From assembly GCA_964579675.1 (NCBI GenBank), contig CAZOIA010000073.1:1-25073 (forward strand): DNA of 25,073 nucleotides. The letters are read 5' to 3'. Shown here piece by piece: positions 1 through 7,628 of this stretch (position 1 is the first letter of the stretch; every line of letters begins with the position of its first letter). The notes under the pieces are model-generated. The model saw only the letters and a program-made list of their open reading frames with translations, ran no database searches and was not told the origin of the DNA. The stretch is from CAZOIA01 sp964579675 (lineage in GTDB: Bacteria > Planctomycetota > Phycisphaerae > UBA1845 > PWPN01). Made by a program: the position numbers and the translations under genes.

Positions 1-351
1 GTCCTCGTCTGTGGATTGCTGGAGGTGTCGGTCCGGACTCTTTACGGGGACTACGCTGACCACAAAGCAGAAAGGAGAGTGGCTGATTTCGTCAAGGCAA
101 GTCTCAAGTCATTTCAGAACCCCTGGATGGGTAGGATCCTTGAACTAGCCGGCCAATTCAGCCAGAGATGGAAGCACGATCTGGAGCAAGCCACGCAAGG
201 CAGACTCAAGGACGCCGTGAACAGTATCGTAAGGAATCGGCACAAGATCGCCCACGGCGAGGACGTGGGCCTTGGCTTTGCGGGATTGAAGGAGTACTAC
301 AAGGCCGCCAAGGAGGTTATCGGGCTGATCGACAGGCAGTCTAGGACGTAA
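1..351 (+). CDS. HEPN-domain protein, 3' part only (RiboL-PSP-HEPN-like)
   Basis: The reading frame is open from base 1, with codons before the first possible TTG start at 16 continuing the same protein (VLVCGLLEVSVRTLYGDY), so the gene begins outside the window. The visible 116 residues are helical and charged. Near the end is RNRHKIAHG (arginine codons about 232 and 238, histidine about 253), which fits the R-X4-6-H motif of HEPN ribonuclease or nucleotidyltransferase-partner domains. The opening CGLLE.SVR resembles the start of the RiboL-PSP-HEPN family. HEPN proteins usually act as RNases or as partners in toxin-antitoxin and anti-phage systems. No partner gene is visible because the upstream side is missing, so a role in defence is only inferred. 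It converges on the Fpg gene 67 bases away, and no clear terminator separates them. Confidence 0.6.
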   Translation, partial: VLVCGLLEVSVRTLYGDYADHKAERRVADFVKASLKSFQNPWMGRILELAGQFSQRWKHDLEQATQGRLKDAVNSIVRNRHKIAHGEDVGLGFAGLKEYYKAAKEVIGLIDRQSRT

Positions 352-418
352 TGGCAGTTGGTCGTCTTGGTGGGGGTCTTGTGGCGGGGCTGTTTGCACA
401 GACTCGCATCTCGCCTGG

Positions 419-1216
419 TCAGACTTGCCTTTGCGGCACCCAGGCGGTGGTTCGGCCGGCGATGGTCTCGTGGATGATCGTCTCGCCGCGGGCGGTGGTG
501 GCGTCGGGGCTTCGGCCCCAGCGGTGGCCAAAGAGCCAGGTTTTCGGGAAGCGGTACTTGTCGGCATCGACTTCAACCGCTTTGCGGACAATGCGGCCAA
601 GACATGATCGGAGTCGTCTGACTTCCTCTGGCGTCAGGTCGCGGGCCCGGCGGCGCGGAGCGATGCGGGCCTGGTAGAGCACCTCGTCGGCGACCCAGTT
701 GCCGACGCCGGCGGCGAAGGACTGATCGAGCAACACGCCCTTGATCGGCCCCTTGCGCCGGGCGAGCAGGGCGGCGAACGTCTTGACGGGCGGCATGTTC
801 AGCAGTGGATCGAAGCCCAGATTGCTGATTGGCGGTTCGTGCTCGGGATCGTGGAGGAGGCGGATTCGGCCCAGGCGGCGGGCGTTGGGCATGGCCAGGC
901 GCGTGCCGTCGTCCATGAGCAGCTCGACCTTCCAGAACCGCGGGCGGTCGCGACGGTCGCGGTAGACGCGAAATGAGCCGGTCATGCCGAAGTGGAACGT
1001 CGGCCACGGGCGCCGGTCCAATTCCATCCACAGATACTTGCCGAATCGGCGGACGGCCTCGATCCGCCGGCCCCGCAGGGCGGACGCGAACCGGCGCGGC
1101 GCCACGCCGTCGTAAACGATCAGGTCGCCGGTGGTCGCGACCTTGACGATGTACTTGCCGACTACGGACCGCTCGGCAAGACCTCGGGCGCGTTCCACTT
1201 CGGGGAGTTCGGGCAT
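419..1216 (-). CDS. Formamidopyrimidine-DNA glycosylase (Fpg/MutM/Nei family), zincless type
   Basis: Bifunctional base-excision repair enzyme that removes oxidised bases such as 8-oxoguanine and nicks the abasic site. The 265 residues match the usual family length. The start MPELPEVE supplies the catalytic Pro2 and Glu3, Lys60 (RRFGKYLW) matches the conserved lysine, and the helix-two-turn-helix lies around residues 156-187 with Asn173 in GVGNWVADEVLY. The C-terminus is odd. The four zinc-finger cysteines of bacterial Fpg are absent, and residues 228-265 read as a 'zincless finger' ending GRTTAWVPQRQ, with Arg255 in the place of the DNA-contacting arginine. Zincless fingers are known in plant and fungal Fpg and in NEIL1. 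The ATG at 1216 is fixed by the required N-terminal proline. Its ribosome site is poor and a TATATT box sits close upstream, so the message may have a very short leader. Confidence 0.93.
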   Translation of the reverse strand: MPELPEVERARGLAERSVVGKYIVKVATTGDLIVYDGVAPRRFASALRGRRIEAVRRFGKYLWMELDRRPWPTFHFGMTGSFRVYRDRRDRPRFWKVELLMDDGTRLAMPNARRLGRIRLLHDPEHEPPISNLGFDPLLNMPPVKTFAALLARRKGPIKGVLLDQSFAAGVGNWVADEVLYQARIAPRRRARDLTPEEVRRLRSCLGRIVRKAVEVDADKYRFPKTWLFGHRWGRSPDATTARGETIIHETIAGRTTAWVPQRQV

Positions 1217-1224
1217 GGCAGGCC

Positions 1225-1230
1225 AATATA
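1225..1230 (-). promoter_or_regulatory. Candidate -10 box for the Fpg gene
   Basis: On the minus strand the hexamer TATATT ends 8 bases before the Fpg ATG, and no Shine-Dalgarno sequence is visible. If used, transcription would start almost at the ATG, giving a leaderless or nearly leaderless message. No good -35 hexamer lies 16-18 bases further up, so this is a weak call based on one hexamer. Confidence 0.25.
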
Positions 1231-1304
1231 CGGGCCCGCGCGTCCGGCGACCACACGCCGGGCGAATTGGCAGTCTGGGCGGGACGATTGACCACCCAGG
1301 AGTG

Positions 1305-1343
<39 letters not shown>

Positions 1344-1388
1344 AAGATACGGGCTCGTTCAGGCTCCCGTGTTGGGTGCCTTCACGGG

Positions 1389-1669
1389 GTTGCGGCTAGA
1401 CTTCTCGCGCTCCCCTTTGGGTCGCGGCTAAACTTCTCGCGCTCCCCTTTGGGTCGCGGCTAAACTTCTCGCGCTCCACTTTGGGTCGCGGCTAAACTTC
1501 TCGCGCTCCCCTTCGGGTCGCGGCTAAACTTCTCGCGCTCCCCTTCGGGTCGCGGCTAAACGACCGATGCGTCCGCCCTCGGGTCGCGGCGAAACATCTC
1601 GCGCTCCCCTTTGGGTCGCGGCTAAACGACCGATGCGTCCGCCCTCGGGTCACGGCTAAACGCCTCGCC
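1389..1669 (+). repeat. Tandem minisatellite, about 9 units of 32-34 bases
   Basis: Units begin at 1389, 1421, 1453, 1485, 1517, 1549, 1583, 1615 and 1649. All share the core GTCGCGGCTAAAC (with single changes) and run head to tail without spacers. Two unit types occur. The 32-base form continues with TTCTCGCGCTCC and ends CTTTGG or CTTCGG. The 34-base form (1549-1582 and 1615-1648) continues with GACCGATGCGTCC and ends CCCTCGG. The first and last units are the most diverged, and a detached partial copy lies at 1733-1760. Unit lengths are not multiples of three, so the array is not a protein repeat. There are no unique spacers, which excludes CRISPR. Confidence 0.95.
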
Positions 1670-1868
1670 TCAATTCTCTTGATCTGCGTCCGTCTGCGTT
1701 CATCGGCGGTTTCAACTTCTTTCAGGTTGTCTTCGGGTCGCGGCGAAACATCTCGCGCCCGCCGGTCTCGTCTTGGCCAAGGGTGTTGACGCAGGCGGCA
1801 CGCTGCCGATAACGTACCGCACGTAACTCTCCAACCGGAAACGACACGAAAACTCTCTCCGGTGGCCC

Positions 1869-3146
1869 GTGGGTCTGTTTGAAGTCATCACCATCCTGAT
1901 CGTGCTGTCGGCACTGTTCAGCTTCGTCAACTACCGCTACATCCATCTGCCCACCACGATCGGGGTGATGGCCATTGCCCTGCTGTTCTCGCTGGTCCTG
2001 ATCGGGCTGGACAATCTCGGTGTGCCGGTGAAACAGAGGGCGGGGGAACTGCTGGAAAACGTCGAGTTCAGCGAAACGCTGCTGCACGGGATGCTGGGCT
2101 TTCTGCTCTTTGCCGGCGCGCTGCACATCAACCTCGACGACCTGGCCGCCCAGAAGTGGGTGATCAGTTCGCTGGCCACGGTCGGGGTCGTCGTCTCGAC
2201 GTTCATCGTGGGCACGTTGACGTGGGTGGTGTTGGGCGTTCTGGACATCGAGATTGCGTTCATTCACTGCCTGCTGTTCGGGGCGCTGATCTCGCCCACG
2301 GACCCCATTGCGGTGCTGGGCATTCTCAAGACGGCCCGGGCCCCGGCGAGCCTGGAGACCAAGATCGCGGGCGAATCGCTGTTCAATGATGGCGTCGGGG
2401 TGGTGGTGTTCATGGTCCTGGTGGGGATCGCCACCGGCCAACGGGAGGCGTCGCTCGGCGGGGTCGTGCTGCTGTTCCTCGAAGAGGCGGTGGGCGGGGT
2501 GGTGTTCGGGCTGGTGATCGGGTGGCTGGCGTACCGGTTGCTCAAGCAGGTCAACGACTACCAGGTTGAAGTGCTTCTGACGCTGGCTCTGGTCATGGGC
2601 GGCTACGCCCTGGCAACGGCGATCCACACGTCCGGGCCTATTGCCATCGTGGTGGCGGGCCTGCTGATCGGCAACCACGGCCGGCGCTTTGCCATGTCGG
2701 ACAAGACCCGCGAGCACCTGGATACCTTCTGGGAGCTGGTGGACGGGGTTCTCAATGCGGTGCTGTTCGTGCTGATCGGGCTCGAGGTGCTGGTCATGCA
2801 CTTTGAGCCGGCGTATCTGCTGGCGGGGTTGTTCGCGATCGTGATCACGCTGGGGGCCCGGCTCGTCAGCGTGAGCGGTACGGTGAGCCTGCTGCGGATG
2901 CGGCGGGAGTTCTCCCCCGGGGTGATCCCCGTGATGACCTGGGGCGGGCTGCGAGGCGGCATCTCGGTGGCCCTGGCTCTGTCACTCCGCAGCATCGAGG
3001 ACCTGATCCCGCAACTCGACGTGATCCTGGCCATCACCTATGCCGTTGTGGTGTTCGCGATCATCGTGCAGGGGCTCACCATTGGCCGGCTCGTCAAGCG
3101 AAGCGTACGATTCGCGCCGGACCGGGCCGCGATCGAACGAGCCTGA
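1869..3146 (+). CDS. Sodium/proton antiporter, CPA1 (NhaP-type) family
   Basis: A 425-residue inner-membrane protein with about 12 hydrophobic segments and no large soluble tail. It is expected to exchange cytoplasmic Na+ (or K+) for external H+ and so control pH and salt. Key family motifs are seen: ISPTDPIAVL at residues 141-150, ESLFNDGVGVVVF with Asn173-Asp174 (the ion-binding pair of electroneutral CPA1 exchangers), and WGGLRGGISVALAL near the end, whose arginine is conserved in the family. The start is GTG at 1869; the hydrophobic N-terminus and the INxR-like 'NYRYIHLPTTIG' stretch begin straight after it, as in relatives. The ribosome site is weak. The stop is 3 bases from the stop of the convergent gene. 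No ligand-binding or regulatory domain is attached. Confidence 0.93.
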   Translation: MGLFEVITILIVLSALFSFVNYRYIHLPTTIGVMAIALLFSLVLIGLDNLGVPVKQRAGELLENVEFSETLLHGMLGFLLFAGALHINLDDLAAQKWVISSLATVGVVVSTFIVGTLTWVVLGVLDIEIAFIHCLLFGALISPTDPIAVLGILKTARAPASLETKIAGESLFNDGVGVVVFMVLVGIATGQREASLGGVVLLFLEEAVGGVVFGLVIGWLAYRLLKQVNDYQVEVLLTLALVMGGYALATAIHTSGPIAIVVAGLLIGNHGRRFAMSDKTREHLDTFWELVDGVLNAVLFVLIGLEVLVMHFEPAYLLAGLFAIVITLGARLVSVSGTVSLLRMRREFSPGVIPVMTWGGLRGGISVALALSLRSIEDLIPQLDVILAITYAVVVFAIIVQGLTIGRLVKRSVRFAPDRAAIERA

Positions 3147-3149
3147 GGA

Positions 3150-5681
3150 TTATGGCGATTCGATGCCCCGGTTCAACCGGTGGGTCCAGATACCGTAAAG
3201 CGACCTGAACTCCAGAAGCCATCGGTCCCGCTCATGCTGAGTGAAGCCGCCCAAGTCGATATGATCGAGGACTGAATCCTCTCGCATGGCGGCAAGGATT
3301 GACCACGTCTGTTGGAAGTCAATGAACTCCACGTCGATGTTGAACTCGACGTATGGCGTATAATCGCTATTGATGTGGAAGTCCTTGAGGTATCTTCTTA
3401 TGTCGTTTTCGTCTCCGATGTAGCAATTGAGCACGTCGCGAGTGCTGCGAAGCTCCACGCGGGCTGCGCTGCTGCGGACGGCTTCTTTCTTCAGTTCGTC
3501 CTCCATGTGCTTCGCCGAGAACAACTGCTCCTCGCGGCTGCCCACGATGTACAAGAAGCTGCTGAGCATCTGGGTCACCGGATACCACACCGTGACATGC
3601 GGGAACACCTCCACCGCGGTTCCCAGGATGGAATCAAGGCAGGAAGCCGGCATGCGGTTCAACTGCACCCATGCCAGGAAGAGACCCTGGGGGTTCAGGT
3701 GATCCAGGGCGCTCTGGAAGTACTCCCCGGTGTACAGGGATGCGCTCTCGGCGAAGTTGGTCGGCCCGTTGGAGTCGTTCACGATAAGATCGTACCGGCG
3801 GCCGGTCAGGTGCAGGTAGTTCTTGCCGTCCATGTAGATCATGCGGACTTTCTCGTCCAACTGCGGCCCCAGGTTGACATGGCCAAAGAACTGCAAAGCC
3901 GCCTGAACCAGTTCGGGGGCAAGTTCGACGCAGTCGATTTCACGGACGTCGTGTTTGGCCAGGCACGCCGTTGTCTCCCCGCAGCCGAATCCAACGGTCA
4001 GGACCCGTTCCACACGCGGATGAAGAAGCGTACCCAGATGCCCGGTCAGCTTCTGCGACGTGAAGCCCTCCCCGGCGACGGCTTCGCCCGAGGTGGCCAG
4101 CAGCAGCGTGCCGTAATCCTCGCCGGCAAGGGACTCGTGAACCGAGACGGTCGTGGTCACCCCCTCTTTCACGAACAGCAGCCTGGTATCCGCCAGCTTC
4201 CGGGCGACGTGGCGGTGAAACAGATCCGCGGGTATGGCCGCAGCCACGATGGTCAGCAGAACCGCGGGCGACAAGGCGGCCAGACGATCCCTCAGCCCGC
4301 GGGCGGGCAGGAATAACTGCCACATGATCCCGCCGATCCATATCCCCGCCAGACCCAGGCAGGTAATGGAAAGCTGCACCCCCAGGTAGGGAATGAGCAC
4401 GAAGCCCGTCACGAGCCCGCCGAGGACTGCACCGATGGTGTTGATGCCGTAGACCGTTCCCGTCGATCGTCCCACCTTGGGCACGTGGTTGCTCCAGGCC
4501 TGCAAGGCCAGCGGGAAACCGATGCCCATCGTGATGGCAGGAGCCAGGAAAAGGAACAGACAGTACACCAAAGGAGCTACGGTCTGATCGAAGCTGTCGA
4601 TCATCGAGAAGACGAGGACGAACAGGGAAAGAACCTGGGTGTACAGCCTCGTGGTCGGCCAGGACGTGAGCATGGGCACGTAGAGCATCCCGAGAAGGCC
4701 CAGGATGGACAGGGTGACCGCGAAGCCGAGATCGGGACGCGACAGCCGCTTGGCCAGGCGGCTGCCGATGCCGGCGCCGATCACGTTTCCTATCAGATAC
4801 GCCGTCAGCACCGAGGAGAATACCCAGACAAGGTTCCCGAGCCGGTATACCAGGCTGCGCATCCAGATCAGCTCGTATCCGATGCTGATCAGTCCACTCA
4901 TGAAGAACGCCACCATGAGCAGGTAGGCTCGGGCGGGTGCCGCCGGGGGCAGGATGGTATCACTCGTTGCCGGCGCAGGCGTCTCCGGGCGCGCTTGTCG
5001 TGGCGTCATGCAACGACGGGAAAGGAGGTAGCCGCCGCTGGCCACCAGGAGGTTAAGGCCGGCCGCTATGTACAAGGTGCCCATGACGCCGAACAGACGT
5101 ATCAGGAAATACCCGGCCAGGAAGCAACCGGCGGCGGCCCCGAGCATGTTGATCGTGTAGAGCCGGCCGACCAGGTGACCGGCTTGCTGTTGCAGCGCGG
5201 TAACATGTCTGCCGAGAAGCGGCAGAGTGCTGCCCATCAACATGGTGGGCACGAGCAGGAGCGCAGCCGACACGATGACCTGGACGGACAACAAATGTGC
5301 CGGCGAGGGCTGGTAGGTCCTGTAGAACCAGCGATAGACACCGTCGGCCTGGGTCAGGGCCCAGGGCAGGGACAGGGCCGAGATCGTGACAAGCAGCTCC
5401 AGCAGGGCATACAGCCGCAATCGCCCCCCGACCCGGTCGGCCCAGCGTCCCATGACGAGTGCCCCCAGCGCCAGGCCGCCCATGAACACCGACACGACAA
5501 TGCTGGAGGCGTAAACGGTATTGCCCAGGGTCAGCTTGAGCAGGCGAACCCAGACGACCTCGTCAATGAGCGAGCATATCCCCGAGGCACAATAGATCAG
5601 CATGAGCAGGTTGACGTGGGCGCGTCCGACGGCATCCGCGTTGTCAACCCCGGGCCCGGGGGCCTCAATCGATCGATCCAT
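3150..5681 (-). CDS. Polytopic membrane protein fused to a spermidine-synthase-like (Rossmann) domain
   Basis: An 843-residue fusion. Residues of roughly 20-490 are a multi-pass membrane region resembling MFS transporters, with two similar halves that each open with a 'SGxxSLIDEVVWVRLL' or 'SGLISIGYELIWMRSL' segment. About residues 540-760 form an SpeE-like methyltransferase fold: VGFGCGE as the nucleotide loop near 561, MDGKNYL, and YDLIVNDSN near 635 followed by SLYTGEYF. The class is common in planctomycetes and usually annotated 'fused MFS/spermidine synthase'. Substrate and reaction are unknown, and polyamine synthesis is not shown. The longest frame starts at 5783 (GTG), but ATG at 5681 has a GAGGT ribosome site 5 bases upstream and gives the shorter N-terminus usual for the family. 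The gene is divergent from the sulfatase and may share its control region. Confidence 0.85.
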   Translation of the reverse strand: MDRSIEAPGPGVDNADAVGRAHVNLLMLIYCASGICSLIDEVVWVRLLKLTLGNTVYASSIVVSVFMGGLALGALVMGRWADRVGGRLRLYALLELLVTISALSLPWALTQADGVYRWFYRTYQPSPAHLLSVQVIVSAALLLVPTMLMGSTLPLLGRHVTALQQQAGHLVGRLYTINMLGAAAGCFLAGYFLIRLFGVMGTLYIAAGLNLLVASGGYLLSRRCMTPRQARPETPAPATSDTILPPAAPARAYLLMVAFFMSGLISIGYELIWMRSLVYRLGNLVWVFSSVLTAYLIGNVIGAGIGSRLAKRLSRPDLGFAVTLSILGLLGMLYVPMLTSWPTTRLYTQVLSLFVLVFSMIDSFDQTVAPLVYCLFLFLAPAITMGIGFPLALQAWSNHVPKVGRSTGTVYGINTIGAVLGGLVTGFVLIPYLGVQLSITCLGLAGIWIGGIMWQLFLPARGLRDRLAALSPAVLLTIVAAAIPADLFHRHVARKLADTRLLFVKEGVTTTVSVHESLAGEDYGTLLLATSGEAVAGEGFTSQKLTGHLGTLLHPRVERVLTVGFGCGETTACLAKHDVREIDCVELAPELVQAALQFFGHVNLGPQLDEKVRMIYMDGKNYLHLTGRRYDLIVNDSNGPTNFAESASLYTGEYFQSALDHLNPQGLFLAWVQLNRMPASCLDSILGTAVEVFPHVTVWYPVTQMLSSFLYIVGSREEQLFSAKHMEDELKKEAVRSSAARVELRSTRDVLNCYIGDENDIRRYLKDFHINSDYTPYVEFNIDVEFIDFQQTWSILAAMREDSVLDHIDLGGFTQHERDRWLLEFRSLYGIWTHRLNRGIESP

Positions 5682-5686
5682 GCTGT

Positions 5687-5691
5687 ACCTC
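5687..5691 (-). promoter_or_regulatory. Ribosome binding site that sets the start of the membrane/SpeE-like gene
   Basis: GAGGT on the minus strand lies 5 bases before the ATG at 5681. The longer GTG start at 5783 has no comparable site, so this decides the start. Confidence 0.65.
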
Positions 5692-5776
5692 AGTCCCGGC
5701 GAAGCGGTTGCCCACAAGCGGGGGAGCATTCTACCACGGTCCCGGGAGGTGTCGATACGTCGAATCCCAGACTTGT

Positions 5777-5810
5777 GTGCCACTGCTCACTGTTCGCACA
5801 GCAGTGGCAC
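5777..5810. promoter_or_regulatory. 11-bp perfect inverted repeat in a divergent intergenic region
   Basis: Left arm GTGCCACTGCT (5777-5787), 12-base loop, right arm AGCAGTGGCAC (5800-5810). It lies between the divergent starts of the membrane/SpeE-like gene (96 bases away) and the sulfatase (102 bases away), the right place for an operator serving both. It is followed at once by a short direct repeat GCACAAT-GCACAAT. No T-run follows, which argues against a terminator. Which protein binds it, if any, is unknown. Confidence 0.5.
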
Positions 5811-5912
5811 AATGCACAATGCGCGCCTGCTCGCTTGATCGACGACCGGAACGGGAATAGGATGCTTCAAACGTCTCCTGGAATCGCTACAGACAGTTGA
5901 GAGGTTCATCTT

Positions 5913-7520
5913 ATGAACTGCACTGAAAGGGTGACGGGGCTTCTTCTGCCTGCCGGGATGTCCGCATCGGTGGTCTTCTGTGCTGCCGCTGTGGTTAAGG
6001 CAGCTCCCGCGAGATCGGCCGACCGGCCCAACATTGTCCTGATAATGGCCGACGACATGGGTTACTCCGACCTGGGCTGCTATGGATCGGAGATTGCCAC
6101 CCCGAACCTTGACCGGCTCGCGGCGGGCGGCGTGCGGTTCACGCAGTTCTACAATACGGCCCGGTGTTGCCCGACGCGGGCGGCGTTGCTGACCGGACTG
6201 TACCAGCACCAGGCCGGCATTGGCCACATGGTCGGCAACCGGGGAGTGCCGGCGTACCAGGGCTATCTGAACGATCGATGCGTGACGATTGCGGAAGTCC
6301 TGCGGGCCGGCGGCTACCGGACTTACATGGCCGGCAAATGGCACGTGGGGGACAATCGGCCTCACTGGCCGACGGATCGCGGGTTCGATCGATACTTCGG
6401 CCTGGTCAACGGGGGCAGCAACTACTTCAGGCTCGACCCGGGCAGAATAATGGCCCGCGACGATGCCCCCTATGCGCCCGAGGGCGACGACTTCTACATG
6501 ACCGACGCCTTTGCCGATGCGGCGACTTCGTTCATCAGCGAGCACGGCCGGTCGGACAGACCGTTCTTCGTTTACGTCGCGTACACCGCCCCGCACTGGC
6601 CGCTGCATGCCCGGCCCGAGGACATCGCCAGGTACCGGGGCAAATACATGGACGGCTGGGATGCTTTGCGCAAGAGACGTCACCAGCGGCTGATCGAGAT
6701 GGGGATCGTTGATGAGAACTGGGCGTTGACACCCCGCGACGACCGGGCACCGGCCTGGGCCGACATGGAGGACAAGCAGGCCCGGGATCTCAAGATGGCC
6801 GTCTACGCCGCCCAGATCGACCGCATGGATCAGGGCATCGGCAGGATCATTGATGCGGTCAAGCAGATCGGGGCGGAGCGGAATACGCTCGTGATGTTCC
6901 TGTCGGACAACGGCGGCTGCGCCGAGGAGATCGATCGAGGCACACCGGGGGTGCCGCCGGGGCCCAAGGAGTCGTTCCTGAGCTACGGTCTGCCGTGGGC
7001 CAACGCCAGCAACACGCCCTTCCGCCTGTACAAGCATTGGGTGCACGAGGGCGGGATCGCCACGCCGTTGATCGTCTACTGGCCCGCGGTGATCACCGGC
7101 GGAGGACACCTCACCGAGCAGGTCGGCCACGTGATCGACATCATGGCCACCTGCATCGACGTCGCCGGAGCTGCCTATCCGAGCGTTTACCAGGGCCGAC
7201 AAATCATTCCCCTGGAGGGCAAGAGCCTGGTCCCCGTCTTTCAAGGCAGGCCCCGTGCGGGCCATGATGCCATTTACTTCGAGCACGAGGGCAATCGTGC
7301 CGTGCGCCGGGGCAAGTGGAAGCTGGTCTCCCGCCGCCGCGGTGACTGGGAGCTTTATGACCTCGAGGCCGACCGGACGGAACTCAACGACCTCATAGCC
7401 CAATACCCCGACAAGGCCAAGGAACTTGCCGGGAAGTATGAGCGCTGGGCCCGTCGGGTCGGGGTGGTGCCGTGGGACGAGCTGACCGCCAAGGGGAAAG
7501 GCGGGCGGAAGCCAAAGTAG
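5913..7520 (+). CDS. Secreted sulfatase, arylsulfatase A (S1) type
   Basis: Hydrolyses sulfate esters, most likely on a polysaccharide, after export. An N-terminal hydrophobic stretch around residues 8-31 ends in small residues, consistent with a signal peptide. The alkaline-phosphatase-like fold starts at PNIVLIMADDMGYSDLGCYG, whose Asp47-Asp48 bind calcium. Cys85 in RCCPTRAALLTG is the residue converted to formylglycine (C-X-P-X-R). AGKWHVGD and later FLSDNGG (metal site) follow in the expected order. The 535 residues are normal for the family and it looks intact. ATG 5913 has GAGAGG at 5899-5904, 8 bases upstream. It stands 108 bases before a histidine kinase and in the same direction as a dehydrogenase and a polysaccharide lyase, suggesting carbohydrate scavenging. 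A formylglycine-generating enzyme is needed but is not in this window. Confidence 0.95.
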   Translation: MNCTERVTGLLLPAGMSASVVFCAAAVVKAAPARSADRPNIVLIMADDMGYSDLGCYGSEIATPNLDRLAAGGVRFTQFYNTARCCPTRAALLTGLYQHQAGIGHMVGNRGVPAYQGYLNDRCVTIAEVLRAGGYRTYMAGKWHVGDNRPHWPTDRGFDRYFGLVNGGSNYFRLDPGRIMARDDAPYAPEGDDFYMTDAFADAATSFISEHGRSDRPFFVYVAYTAPHWPLHARPEDIARYRGKYMDGWDALRKRRHQRLIEMGIVDENWALTPRDDRAPAWADMEDKQARDLKMAVYAAQIDRMDQGIGRIIDAVKQIGAERNTLVMFLSDNGGCAEEIDRGTPGVPPGPKESFLSYGLPWANASNTPFRLYKHWVHEGGIATPLIVYWPAVITGGGHLTEQVGHVIDIMATCIDVAGAAYPSVYQGRQIIPLEGKSLVPVFQGRPRAGHDAIYFEHEGNRAVRRGKWKLVSRRRGDWELYDLEADRTELNDLIAQYPDKAKELAGKYERWARRVGVVPWDELTAKGKGGRKPK

Positions 7521-7628
7521 GCGGAGCACTTCAAGTCCAGGTGTTTCAATCGTTCGGCCGCGACGGGTACGGAAGCGCGTCGCGAAGGGCAAGCGGTATC
7601 GCCCCGCCTCGAAGCGGCAAGAGCACCC

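Noticed and set aside
1389..1669. Possible CRISPR array
   Set aside because: Units are contiguous with no unique spacers, and no cas genes are near.
1722..2801. Long minus-strand open frame (359 codons) opposite the antiporter
   Set aside because: Its translation is extremely rich in Gln, His, Asp and Arg, typical of the antisense of GC-rich membrane-protein codons, and the plus strand has clear CPA1 motifs.
4485..5900. Long plus-strand open frame (471 codons) opposite the membrane/SpeE-like gene
   Set aside because: Low-complexity Gln/Gly/Arg/His-rich antisense shadow; no domain pattern, and the minus strand encodes the recognisable fusion protein.
5787..7592. Minus-strand open frame of 601 codons over the sulfatase
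   Set aside because: The sulfatase on the plus strand has all catalytic motifs; the antisense frame has no recognisable family and comes from codon bias in high GC.
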